Of a stretch of DNA of 64,000 bases, positions 46,388 through 54,639 are shown in pieces (positions within the stretch are counted from its first letter, which is position 1; every line of letters begins with the position of its first letter). This DNA comes from CALAED01 sp036555725 (GTDB lineage: Bacteria; Actinomycetota; Actinomycetes; Streptosporangiales; Streptosporangiaceae). Position numbers and translations under genes: made by a program. The notes under the pieces are model-generated. The model worked only from the letters and a program-made list of their open reading frames with translations, had not been told where the DNA came from and did not search any database. The stretch is taken from positions 62,001 through 126,000 of the forward strand of contig DATBKU010000018.1 in the NCBI GenBank assembly GCA_036555725.1, in the 5' to 3' direction.

Positions 46388-47554
46388 GTGGCCATTGAGT
46401 TCAACCCATCGCGTGGCGCGACGCTCGGCATCGAGTGGGAACTCCAGCTCATCGACGTGGAGACACGGCTACTGCGCCAGGACGCTCGCGAGATCCTGGC
46501 CGCACTGCCCGCGCTCAGCGAGGCCGCCGACATCCCCAAGATTCGGCACGAACTCATGGAATCGACGATCGAGATCGTGACGGACATCTGTCACACCGTC
46601 GGCGAGGCCAAGGCCGATCTCACCGCGACCGTCGACCAGATCAGGTCGGTGGCGGGCCCTCGGGGCCTCGCGCTGGCCTGCACCGGGACCCATCCGGTCA
46701 GCGACTGGCGCGACGCCGTGATGGCGCCGGTCGAGCGTTATGCCGAGCTCGTCCAGCAGATGCAGTGGCTGGCCCGGCGCATCCAGACCTTCGGCGTCCA
46801 CGTGCACGTGGGCGTGCAGAGCGCCGACAAGGCGATCCCCATCGTCAACGCGCTCGCCGCCTACCTGCCGCACTTCCTCGCACTGACCGCGTCCAGCCCG
46901 TATTGGAGCGGTCTCGACACCGGTCTCGCCTCCAGCCGGGCCATCGTCTTCGGCTCCCTGCCGACCGCCGGCCCGCCACATCTGCTGGCCGACTGGGCCG
47001 AGTTCGAGGAATACATGGCGACGCTGATCAGGGCCGGCACGATCCGCAGCATCAAAGAGGTCTGGTGGGACATCCGACCGCATCCGGATTTCGGCACGAT
47101 CGAAATACGTATGATGGACGGCATCCCTACACTGCGTGAAGTAGGCATGGCCGCGGCGCTCTGCCAGAGCCTGGTGACCCTTTTCGATCAACAGATCGAT
47201 CGCGGCTATACCCTGCCGCGTCCGGCGGCCTGGGTGGTACGGGACAATAAATGGCGTGCCACCAGATATGGCCTCGACGCTATCGTTATCACCGATGACA
47301 GTGGCAGCACTGCTCCGCTGCGCGACCACCTATACGAGCTGATCAGAGAGCTCGAGCCGGTCGCCGACCGCATCGGCTGCGCGGAGGAGCTCAAAGTGGC
47401 CAGCGATGTACTTGATCAGGGGGCGTCCTACGAACGGCAGCGGGCCATCCGCGCCGAGGGCGGCACGTTGGAGGATGTTGTCGCCGCATCCATCACTGAG
47501 TTCCGCGAGGACAGGTTTGTCAGCCCGCGGGAGGCGGCTCATGCCGGGGCATGA
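46388..47554 (+). CDS. Carboxylate-amine ligase of the YbdK / glutamate-cysteine ligase 2 family
   Basis: 388-residue ATP-dependent ligase fold related to gamma-glutamylcysteine synthetase. Seen: TLGIEWELQLID at the N-terminus, HELMESTIEIVTDIC, FGVHVHVGVQ, IRMMDGIPTLREV (E and R for ATP and substrate) and DNKWRATRYGLDA. YbdK proteins have weak glutamate-cysteine ligase activity; actinomycetes use mycothiol, so the real substrate is unknown. GTG at 46388 with GGAGG seven bases before. Downstream gene starts 16 bases later, so they may be one unit. Confidence 0.85.
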   Translation: MAIEFNPSRGATLGIEWELQLIDVETRLLRQDAREILAALPALSEAADIPKIRHELMESTIEIVTDICHTVGEAKADLTATVDQIRSVAGPRGLALACTGTHPVSDWRDAVMAPVERYAELVQQMQWLARRIQTFGVHVHVGVQSADKAIPIVNALAAYLPHFLALTASSPYWSGLDTGLASSRAIVFGSLPTAGPPHLLADWAEFEEYMATLIRAGTIRSIKEVWWDIRPHPDFGTIEIRMMDGIPTLREVGMAAALCQSLVTLFDQQIDRGYTLPRPAAWVVRDNKWRATRYGLDAIVITDDSGSTAPLRDHLYELIRELEPVADRIGCAEELKVASDVLDQGASYERQRAIRAEGGTLEDVVAASITEFREDRFVSPREAAHAGA

Positions 47555-47570
47555 GCCGGAGGGGGTCCAC

Positions 47571-48860
47571 ATGACCTGGCAGCCGGGGGTGCTGCAGATG
47601 CAGCTGGAAGCCTTCCTGGCACAGCACGAGAAGCAGCTGATCGCGTTCCGTCGCGACCTGCACATGCATCCTGAGCTCGGGTTCGACGAGCACCGCACGA
47701 CCAAGCGCATCCTCGAGCAGTTGACGGCGGCCGGGCTGAACCCGGTGGCGCTGCCCAAGGGCACGGGCCTGATCTGCGACATCGGCCCCTCAGCGGGCTT
47801 TTCGGGCGACGGCCCCACGGTCGCGCTCCGCGCCGACATCGATGCGCTACCGCTGGTAGACGAGAAGGACGTGCCGTACCACTCGACCGTCGCCGGCGTC
47901 TGCCACGCCTGTGGTCACGACGTGCACACGGCCATGCTGGTGGGGGTCGGTCAGTTCCTGGCGCAGCAGGCCGCCGACGGGTTGCTGCCCGGGCGGGTCC
48001 GGCTGATCTTCCAGCCCGCCGAAGAGATCCCGGGCGGCGCGCTCGACGTGATGGCCGCCGGCGGGATCGCGGGCGTCGACCGGATCTTCGCGCTGCACTG
48101 CGACCCACGCATCGAGGTCGGCCGGCTCGGCCTGCGCGCCGGCCCGATCACCGCGGCCTGCGACAAGGTGTACGTCAACGTGACCGGCCCCGGCGGGCAC
48201 ACAGCCCGGCCGCATCTCACCGCCGACCTGGTGTACGCGCTGGCCAAGATCGTCACCGAGCTGCCGGCGGCGCTGTCCCGCCGGGTCGACCCGCGCTCCA
48301 GCCTCAGCCTGGTCTGGGGACGGGTGGCCGCCGGCTCGGTGGCCAACGCGATCCCGGACGACGGAGTGGCCGAGGGCACCGTTCGCTGCCTCGACGACGA
48401 GGCCTGGCACGCCGCCCCCGACCTGATGCGGGCCCTGCTGGAGTCCGTGGCCGGCGCCTACGACGTCAAGGCCGATCTCGAGTACGTACGCGGGGTCCCG
48501 CCCACGGTCAACGAGTCGACCAGCGTGGAGATGTTCCGCGAGGCGGCCGGCGAGGTGCTCGGCGAGGACGCCGTCGTGCCGACGCCGCAGAGCCTCGGCG
48601 GCGAGGACTTCGGCTGGTACCTCGAGTCGATTCCCGGCGCCCTGGGCCGGCTGGGCGTGGCCGAGCCCGGCCAGGCCGGCGAGTACGACCTGCACCGCGG
48701 CACCTTCGACGTCGACGAGCGCTGCATCGGTGTCGGCGTCAGCGTCATGGCGGCCACGGCCCTGACAGCGCTCAACACACCGTCCAATGGGGCGGCGTCG
48801 GCCGCGTGGGAAGGGCGTCGGCCCAGCTCAGAGGCGATCGAGGGCGTCGCGCTGGCCTGA
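47571..48860 (+). CDS. M20-family amidohydrolase (AmiA-like)
   Basis: 429 residues of the peptidase M20/hippurate-hydrolase family. LHMHPELGFDEHRT, the metal ligands in GVCHACGHDVHTAML (about 111-124), FQPAEEIPGGA (catalytic Glu-Glu) and GGEDFGWYLE are visible. Dizinc enzymes of this type remove N-acyl groups or hydrolyse small amides. The ATG at 47571 has GGAGGGGG five bases before it. In mycobacteria related amiA/amiB genes lie near deoD-pmm-lpdA, as here (my recollection). Substrate unknown. Confidence 0.85.
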   Translation: MTWQPGVLQMQLEAFLAQHEKQLIAFRRDLHMHPELGFDEHRTTKRILEQLTAAGLNPVALPKGTGLICDIGPSAGFSGDGPTVALRADIDALPLVDEKDVPYHSTVAGVCHACGHDVHTAMLVGVGQFLAQQAADGLLPGRVRLIFQPAEEIPGGALDVMAAGGIAGVDRIFALHCDPRIEVGRLGLRAGPITAACDKVYVNVTGPGGHTARPHLTADLVYALAKIVTELPAALSRRVDPRSSLSLVWGRVAAGSVANAIPDDGVAEGTVRCLDDEAWHAAPDLMRALLESVAGAYDVKADLEYVRGVPPTVNESTSVEMFREAAGEVLGEDAVVPTPQSLGGEDFGWYLESIPGALGRLGVAEPGQAGEYDLHRGTFDVDERCIGVGVSVMAATALTALNTPSNGAASAAWEGRRPSSEAIEGVALA

Positions 48861-49056
48861 TCCAGGGTCGGACGCCGGGTGCTCCGCCCGGCCGGTGTAC
48901 GCTCCGGGTAGAAAAGTGGCCTCACCGGCCGGTTGACGGGGCCCTGACCTGTGACGTTGGGCTCTCGCATTGGTAACGGACCCGTTGCGAGACGGTAGCC
49001 GTGTTCTGGACAGTTCGGTCGGCCGGTTATCGTCCGAACGATTTCATGCTGATTTC

Positions 49057-49068
49057 TGCCAATTGGCA
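49057..49068. promoter_or_regulatory. 12-base palindrome before the nucleoside-uptake operon
   Basis: TGCCAATTGGCA is a perfect palindrome 38 bases before the TTG start of the BMP lipoprotein gene, within a 246-base intergenic region and close to its ribosome site. A candidate repressor site for the operon. Confidence 0.35.
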
Positions 49069-49106
49069 TGCACGCGGGCGTTGGGGAACCGGGAAGGAGC
49101 GCTACG

Positions 49107-50162
49107 TTGCGCCGTGGAATGAGAATCACCGCCGCAGTGCTGGCGAGCGCCATGCTTACGCTGGGCGCCGCCGCGTGTGGTGGGAGTGATGACAACACCA
49201 CGTCGGGCGGCGGGGGTGGCACTGCGAGCAAGGCTGCCCTCAAGGTCGGCATGGCATACGACATCGGCGGTCGAGGCGACCAGTCGTTCAATGACGCCGC
49301 CGCACGCGGCCTGGATCAGGCCAAGTCCGAGTTCGGCGTCCAGGCCAAGGAGCTCGAGGCGACGGCCGGCGAGACAGACGCCCAGAAGGAGGAGCGGCTG
49401 CGGCTGCTCGCCGAGCAGGGGTACAACCCGGTCATCGCGGTCGGCTTCGCCTACTCCGGCCCGGTGGGCAAGATCGCCAAGGAGTTCCCGGACATCAAGT
49501 TCGCCATCATCGACGACGCCAACGCCAAGGCCGCGAACATCGCCAACCTCACGTTCGCTGAGGAGCAGGGGTCGTACCTCGTCGGGGTGGCCGCGGCGCT
49601 GAAGTCCAAGAAGAAGAACGTCGGCTTCATCGGCGGCGTAAACGTGCCGCTGATCCAGAAGTTCCAGGCCGGGTACGAGGCGGGCGTCAAGTCCGTCGAC
49701 CCGAAGATCAAGATTCAGTCGAACTACCTGACCCAGCCGCCGGACTTCACGGGGTTCAACGATCCGGCCAAGGGCAAGACGGCGGCGCAGGGCATGTTCG
49801 ACAACGGCGCCGACATCGTCTATGCGGCGGCCGGCGGCTCCGGGGGCGGCGTGTTCGACGCGGCCAAGGCCGCGAACAGCATGGCCATCGGGGTGGACTC
49901 CGACCAGGCGCTCACCGCGAAGCCGGACGTCCGCGGCGTGATCATGACCTCGATGATCAAGAAGGTCGACGTCGCCGTGCACTCGTTCATCAAGAACGTG
50001 CAGGACAACCAGTTCAAGGCCGGGCAGACCGTGTTCGATCTCAAGGCCGACGGAGTAGGCTACGCCACCACAGGCGGCAAGATCGACGACATCAAGTCCC
50101 AGCTCGACACCGACAAGCAGAAGATCATCAGCGGTCAGATCACCGTTCCGACCAAGCCCTAG
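49107..50162 (+). CDS. BMP-family nucleoside-binding lipoprotein
   Basis: 351-residue lipoprotein of the BMP/PnrA family: signal peptide ending in an AAAC lipobox (Cys24), linker, then a periplasmic-binding fold with KVGMAYDIGGRGDQSFNDAA (the family's conserved D-D-S-F pattern) and YAAAGGSGGGVFDAAK. Binds purine or pyrimidine nucleosides and passes them to the ATPase and permeases encoded next. TTG at 49107 has GGAAGGAG seven bases upstream; the ATG at 49119 is too far from it. A 13-bp hairpin directly follows (50173-50212). Confidence 0.92.
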   Translation: MRRGMRITAAVLASAMLTLGAAACGGSDDNTTSGGGGGTASKAALKVGMAYDIGGRGDQSFNDAAARGLDQAKSEFGVQAKELEATAGETDAQKEERLRLLAEQGYNPVIAVGFAYSGPVGKIAKEFPDIKFAIIDDANAKAANIANLTFAEEQGSYLVGVAAALKSKKKNVGFIGGVNVPLIQKFQAGYEAGVKSVDPKIKIQSNYLTQPPDFTGFNDPAKGKTAAQGMFDNGADIVYAAAGGSGGGVFDAAKAANSMAIGVDSDQALTAKPDVRGVIMTSMIKKVDVAVHSFIKNVQDNQFKAGQTVFDLKADGVGYATTGGKIDDIKSQLDTDKQKIISGQITVPTKP

Positions 50163-50172
50163 TGGCTGATCG

Positions 50173-50212
50173 CACGGGCCCGGGCAGTCCCACATCGCGG
50201 CCCGGGCCCGTG
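50173..50212 (+). terminator. Hairpin between the lipoprotein and ATPase genes
   Basis: CACGGGCCCGGGC (50173-50185) pairs perfectly with GCCCGGGCCCGTG (50200-50212) around a 14-base loop. It starts 10 bases after the BMP stop and ends on the first base of the GTG that would otherwise start the ATPase gene. Such a stem can block 3' decay or partly terminate, giving more binding protein than transporter. Confidence 0.75.
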
Positions 50213-51822
50213 TGGCGCGTAAGGGGGAGGGGATCCGTATTTCCTCTGAGACGACCGCTCCCGCCGTTGGAGCAGACGCCGCACCGGCCGTAGAGCTGCA
50301 CGGCATCACCAAGCGGTTCCCCGGCGTGGTCGCCAACCACGACATCGACATCGAGGTACGGCGCGGTACCGTGCACGCCATCGTCGGCGAGAACGGGGCC
50401 GGCAAGTCGACCTTGATGAAGATCCTCTACGGCATGCAGCGCCCCGACGAGGGCAGCATCGTGGTCGACGGCCAGGCCGCGACGTTCCATTCGCCGTCGG
50501 ACGCGATCGGGCGCGGCATCGGCATGGTGCACCAGCACTTCATGCTGGCCGACTACCTCACCGTGCTGGAGAACGTCGTGCTGGGCGCGGAAGGCCTGCA
50601 CGGCATCGGCGCCGCCGCCCGGCGCCGCATCAAGGAGATCTCCGACCAGTACGGCCTCGGCGTACAGCCGGACCGGATGGTCGAGGATCTCGGGGTCGGC
50701 GACCGGCAGCGGGTTGAGATCCTCAAGGTCCTCTACCGCGGCGCGCACATTCTGATCCTCGACGAGCCCACGGCCGTACTGGTGCCGCAGGAGGTCGACG
50801 AGCTGTTCGCCAACCTGCGGGAGCTGAAACGCGAGGGCCTCACCGTCATCTTCATCTCGCACAAGCTCGACGAGGTGCTTTCGGTCGCCGACTGGATCAC
50901 GGTGATCCGGCGCGGCACCACCGTGGCGTCGGTCGACCCCCCTTCGGTGACCGCCCGCGAGCTCGCCCACCTCATGGTCGGCAGCGAGCTGCCGGTGCCC
51001 GAGCTGCGCGAGTCCACGGTCACCGACCAGCCGATTCTCCAGGTCACCGGGCTGACCGTACGCAGTCCCGAGGGCCGGGCGGTGCTCGAGGACGTGTCGT
51101 TCACGATCCACCGCGGCGAGGTGCTCGGGCTCGCCGGCGTCGAGGGCAACGGGCAGGCGGAGCTGGTCGAGGCGATCATGGGCATGCGCCCCATCGACAC
51201 CGGCGAGATCGTCCTCGCCGGCAAGACGGTGAGCGCCTGGGACACCCGGCGACGCCGCGACGCGGGTATCGGCTACATCCCCGAGGACCGGCAGCGGCAC
51301 GGGCTGCTGCTGGAGGCGCCGCTGTGGGAGAACAGGGTGCTCGGCCACCAGACCACCCGGCCGAACGTCAAGGGCCCGTGGATCGACCGTGCCGGGGCGC
51401 GCGCCGACACCCGCCGCATCGTGTCCGCCTACGACGTCCGTACGCCGGGGATCGATGTGCTGGCGTCGTCGCTGTCCGGCGGCAACCAGCAAAAGCTCAT
51501 CGTGGGCCGGGAGATGAGCGGTGATCCGGTGCTGCTCGTGGCCGCGCATCCGACCAGGGGGGTGGACGTCGGCGCGCAGGCGTTCATCTGGGACCAGCTG
51601 CGGGCCGCGCGCGCGAACGGGCTGGCCGTGCTGATGATCTCCGCCGACCTGGACGAACTGATCGGTATGTCCGACTCGCTGAAGGTCATGCTGCGGGGCC
51701 GGCTGGTCGCCGACGTCGACCCGCAGACGGTGACCCCGGAGGAACTGGGCAGCGCGATGACGGGCGCGGGCGACTCCGCAGACTCGGCCGACTCCGCCGA
51801 ATCGGGGGAGGCAACGCAATGA
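50212..51822 (+). CDS. Nucleoside ABC transporter ATPase (two-domain, NupA/NupO type)
   Basis: About 536 residues, with two ATPase domains. The first: Walker A IVGENGAGKSTLMK, signature LGVGDRQRVEI (VG in place of SG), Walker B LILDEPTAVL. The second: degenerate Walker A (GVEGNGQAELVEA), LSGGNQQKLIVGREM and LLVAAHPTRGVDVGA, the asymmetry typical of sugar and nucleoside importers. A Ser/Asp-rich tail (DSADSADSAE) closes it. A strong AAGGGGGAGGGG lies inside the frame at 50221, six bases before an ATT at 50239; the GTG at 50212 sits in a hairpin. So the true start may be ATT 50239, which would make it 527 residues. Confidence 0.92.
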   Translation: MARKGEGIRISSETTAPAVGADAAPAVELHGITKRFPGVVANHDIDIEVRRGTVHAIVGENGAGKSTLMKILYGMQRPDEGSIVVDGQAATFHSPSDAIGRGIGMVHQHFMLADYLTVLENVVLGAEGLHGIGAAARRRIKEISDQYGLGVQPDRMVEDLGVGDRQRVEILKVLYRGAHILILDEPTAVLVPQEVDELFANLRELKREGLTVIFISHKLDEVLSVADWITVIRRGTTVASVDPPSVTARELAHLMVGSELPVPELRESTVTDQPILQVTGLTVRSPEGRAVLEDVSFTIHRGEVLGLAGVEGNGQAELVEAIMGMRPIDTGEIVLAGKTVSAWDTRRRRDAGIGYIPEDRQRHGLLLEAPLWENRVLGHQTTRPNVKGPWIDRAGARADTRRIVSAYDVRTPGIDVLASSLSGGNQQKLIVGREMSGDPVLLVAAHPTRGVDVGAQAFIWDQLRAARANGLAVLMISADLDELIGMSDSLKVMLRGRLVADVDPQTVTPEELGSAMTGAGDSADSADSAESGEATQ

Positions 51823-52937
51823 TCAGTCGGTTCGATCCCCGCCGGCTGCTGGTCGGGCTCGCCGCCCCGGTGCTGGCGGTGCTGTTCGCGTTCGGGATCA
51901 CGTCATTGGTGCTGGTGGCCACTGGCCACAACCCGTTCTCCACGCTCTCGACAATGCTCGACCACGCGGCGAAGCCGCGGAACCAGGTGCTGATCATCAA
52001 CCTGGCGACGACGTACTACCTTTCCGCCTTGGCCGTCGCCATCGGGTTCCGAATGAACCTGTTCAACATCGGCGTCGACGGCCAGTACCGGCTCGCGGCG
52101 ATGCTGGCGGCCGTCGTCGGCGGCGCGGTCCACCTGCCGGCGGTCATTCACGTCACGCTCATCGTGCTGACCGCCATGGTCGTCGGCGCGCTGTGGGCCG
52201 GCATCGCGGGGCTGCTCAAGGCGACCCGCGGCGTCAGCGAGGTCATCTCCACGATCATGCTGAACGTCATCGCGACCGGCGTGGTCGCGTACCTGCTGAC
52301 GCCGGAGATCTTCGCCGTACCGGTCGCGGGCAGCAACAACATCGGCACCAAGCCGATCCCGGCGTCCGGGCAAATGCCGGGCCTGCCGTTGATCCCCGAC
52401 ACCCCGTCGAAGGTGTTCGGCTTCATCATCGTCGCGGCGATCGCCGGCGCGGCCTACTGGGTGCTGCTGGAACGTACGAGGTTCGGCTTCGACCTGCGGG
52501 CCACCGGACAGTCGGAGTCCGCGGCGGTGGCCAGCGGCGTGAACGTCCGGCAAATGATCATTTACGCGATGCTGATCTCCGGCGCGGTGGCCGGCCTGGT
52601 CGGCATGCCGCAGCTGCTCGGCGACTCCTACCAATACAGCCTCGACTTCCCCGCCGGGCTGGGCTTCACCGGCATCGCGATCGCGCTGCTCGGCCGCAAC
52701 CATCCAGTCGGGATCGCGATCGGCGCGCTGCTGTGGGCCTTCCTCGACGGGGCCTCCAACATCCTCGACTTCCAGGGAATCGCACCGGAGATCGTCAAGA
52801 TCATGCAGGGCGGCCTCGTGTTGTCGGTCGTTGTGGCGTACGAGCTGGTCCGCCGCTACCGGCTGGCCGCCGAGCAGCGACGGGTCGGTCGCGCGCTCGC
52901 CAGAACCGCCGCCGAACCGGAAGGGGCCACAGCATGA
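51819..52937 (+). CDS. Nucleoside ABC transporter permease 1
   Basis: 372 residues of the NupB/NupP-type (BPD_transp_2) permease family with about nine membrane segments: IGFRMNLFNIGVDGQYRLAAM, ATRGVSEVISTIMLN, PAGLGFTGIAIALLGRNHPVG and MQGGLVLSVVVAYEL. Starts by ATGA overlap with the ATPase gene. It ends at another ATGA, into a 12-codon reading frame that leads to permease 2. Confidence 0.93.
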   Translation: MISRFDPRRLLVGLAAPVLAVLFAFGITSLVLVATGHNPFSTLSTMLDHAAKPRNQVLIINLATTYYLSALAVAIGFRMNLFNIGVDGQYRLAAMLAAVVGGAVHLPAVIHVTLIVLTAMVVGALWAGIAGLLKATRGVSEVISTIMLNVIATGVVAYLLTPEIFAVPVAGSNNIGTKPIPASGQMPGLPLIPDTPSKVFGFIIVAAIAGAAYWVLLERTRFGFDLRATGQSESAAVASGVNVRQMIIYAMLISGAVAGLVGMPQLLGDSYQYSLDFPAGLGFTGIAIALLGRNHPVGIAIGALLWAFLDGASNILDFQGIAPEIVKIMQGGLVLSVVVAYELVRRYRLAAEQRRVGRALARTAAEPEGATA

Positions 52938-52972
52938 GCGCGCCGCAGGCTTGCGCGGGAGGCACGGCATGA
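52934..52972 (+). CDS. 12-codon bridging reading frame between the two permeases
   Basis: ATG at 52934 overlaps the permease 1 stop (ATGA), encodes MSAPQACAGGTA, and its TGA at 52970-52972 overlaps the permease 2 ATG at 52969. Both junctions are ATGA. It may let ribosomes pass from one permease to the next, or it may be accidental: the permease 2 start has its own GGGAGG ribosome site and the same ATGAGCGCG sequence at both starts suggests a local duplication. Confidence 0.45.
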   Translation: MSAPQACAGGTA

Positions 52973-54228
52973 GCGCGACCCTGGCACCTGGCCCCGAGAC
53001 CGTGTCCCGGCAGCGACTCACCGGCCTGACCTGGCAGACCACCGCGCTGGGCGCGCTGGGGCTGATCCTGTTGCTGTCGGTGGTACGGCTGGTGACCGGT
53101 GCCGACGACATCACCTCGAGCGGCACCACGGCCGCCGCGCTCGGCCTGGCGGTGCCGATCGGCATGGCCGGGCTGGGCGGGCTGTGGTCCGAGCGCGCCG
53201 GGGTCGTCAACATCGGCCTCGAGGGCATGATGATCCTCGGCACCTGGTGCGGGGCCTGGGCCGGGTACCACTGGGGACCCTGGGCCGGACTGGTGGCCGG
53301 GGCGGTCGGCGGCGCGCTCGGCGGTCTGCTGCACGCCATCGCCACCGTTAGCTTCGGCGTCGACCACATCGTGTCCGGTGTGGCGATCAACATCCTCGGG
53401 CTTGGCGTCACCCAGTTCCTTTCGGTGCTGGCGTTCGAGGGCGAGCCCGGCGGCAGCACCACCCAGTCGCCGCCGCTCAAGGACTTCCCGACGGTCAGCC
53501 TGCCGGGCCTATCGGACCCGCTGCACACGCTGGAGGAGAAGGGCTGGTTCTTCGTGTCCGACGTCGCCGGGATCCTGCGGGGGCTGACGACCAACGTGTC
53601 GCTGTTCACCCTGATCGCGGTGATCCTCGTGCCGGCGACGTTCTTTGTGCTGTGGCGTACGGCCTTCGGGCTGCGGCTGCGGTCCTGCGGCGAAAACCCG
53701 GGCGCGGCGGAGTCGCTCGGCGTCAACGTCTACAAGTACAAGTACATCGCGGTCATGGCCTCGGGTGCGTTCGCCGGCATCGGCGGGGCGTTCCTGTCCA
53801 TCGTCGCCGCCGGCATCTACCGCGAGGGGCAGACGGCGGGCCGCGGCTTCATCGGGCTGGCCGCGATGATCTTCGGCAACTGGCGGCCGGCCGGGCTGGC
53901 CGCGGGCGCCGGGCTGTTCGGCTACACCGACGCGCTGCAGCTGCGCCGCGGCGGCGAGTCGGTGCACGCGCTGCTGCTGCTGGTCGCGCTGATCCTGGTG
54001 GCCGTCGCGATCTGGCACGCCATACGTGGCCGCCCGAAGGCGGCGCTGATCGCCGTCGGGGCGGCGGCGGTCGTCTTCGTGATCTTCATCCCGACCAACA
54101 GCGTGCCCGGTCAGTTCACGTCGTTCGCGCCGCACCTCGCCACGCTGCTGGTGCTGTCGATCTCGGCGCAACGGCTGCGCATGCCGAAGGCCGACGGCCG
54201 GCCGTACCGGCGGGGCGAGCAGCACTAA
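52969..54228 (+). CDS. Nucleoside ABC transporter permease 2
   Basis: 419 residues, about nine membrane segments, NupC/NupQ type. Seen: LGLAVPIGMAGLGGLWSERAGVVNIGLEGMMILGTW, HIVSGVAINILGLGVTQ, GRGFIGLAAMIFGNWRPAGLAAG. Partner to permease 1 in the same transporter. The final C-terminus is short and basic. Four bases later the cytidine deaminase gene starts. Confidence 0.93.
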   Translation: MSATLAPGPETVSRQRLTGLTWQTTALGALGLILLLSVVRLVTGADDITSSGTTAAALGLAVPIGMAGLGGLWSERAGVVNIGLEGMMILGTWCGAWAGYHWGPWAGLVAGAVGGALGGLLHAIATVSFGVDHIVSGVAINILGLGVTQFLSVLAFEGEPGGSTTQSPPLKDFPTVSLPGLSDPLHTLEEKGWFFVSDVAGILRGLTTNVSLFTLIAVILVPATFFVLWRTAFGLRLRSCGENPGAAESLGVNVYKYKYIAVMASGAFAGIGGAFLSIVAAGIYREGQTAGRGFIGLAAMIFGNWRPAGLAAGAGLFGYTDALQLRRGGESVHALLLLVALILVAVAIWHAIRGRPKAALIAVGAAAVVFVIFIPTNSVPGQFTSFAPHLATLLVLSISAQRLRMPKADGRPYRRGEQH

Positions 54229-54231
54229 CCG

Positions 54232-54639
54232 ATGAACGCGGTCGACTGGGGGGCGCTGCGGGACGCGGCGAGGCAGGCGATGCGCCGGGCGTACGCCCCG
54301 TACTCCCACTTCCCGGTGGGTGCCGCCGGATTGACCGACGACGGACGGATCATCGCCGGCTGCAACGTCGAGAACGCCTCGTACGGCCTCGGGCTGTGCG
54401 CCGAGTGCGGTCTCGTGTCGGCCCTGCACGGCACGGGGGGCGGTCGGCTGGTCGCGGTGGCGATCGTCGATGGCGACGGTGCGCCGCTCATGCCGTGCGG
54501 ACGCTGCCGGCAGCTGTTGTGGGAGCACGGCGGCGCGACGATGCTGCTGGACACGGCGAACGGCGTCCGGCCGCTGCGCGAGATCCTGCCCGACGCCTTC
54601 GGCCCCGACGACCTGGACCGCATGCGGAAGGAGTCCTGA
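54232..54639 (+). CDS. cdd: Cytidine deaminase
   Basis: 135-residue zinc enzyme converting cytidine or deoxycytidine to uridine/deoxyuridine. Zinc and catalytic residues C56-A57-E58 (CAE motif) and P-C89-G-R-C92 are present, and NVENASYGLGLCAE is the family pattern. Small, tetrameric-type length. ATG at 54232 four bases after the permease stop. Acts after import and before deoA. Confidence 0.95.
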   Translation: MNAVDWGALRDAARQAMRRAYAPYSHFPVGAAGLTDDGRIIAGCNVENASYGLGLCAECGLVSALHGTGGGRLVAVAIVDGDGAPLMPCGRCRQLLWEHGGATMLLDTANGVRPLREILPDAFGPDDLDRMRKES

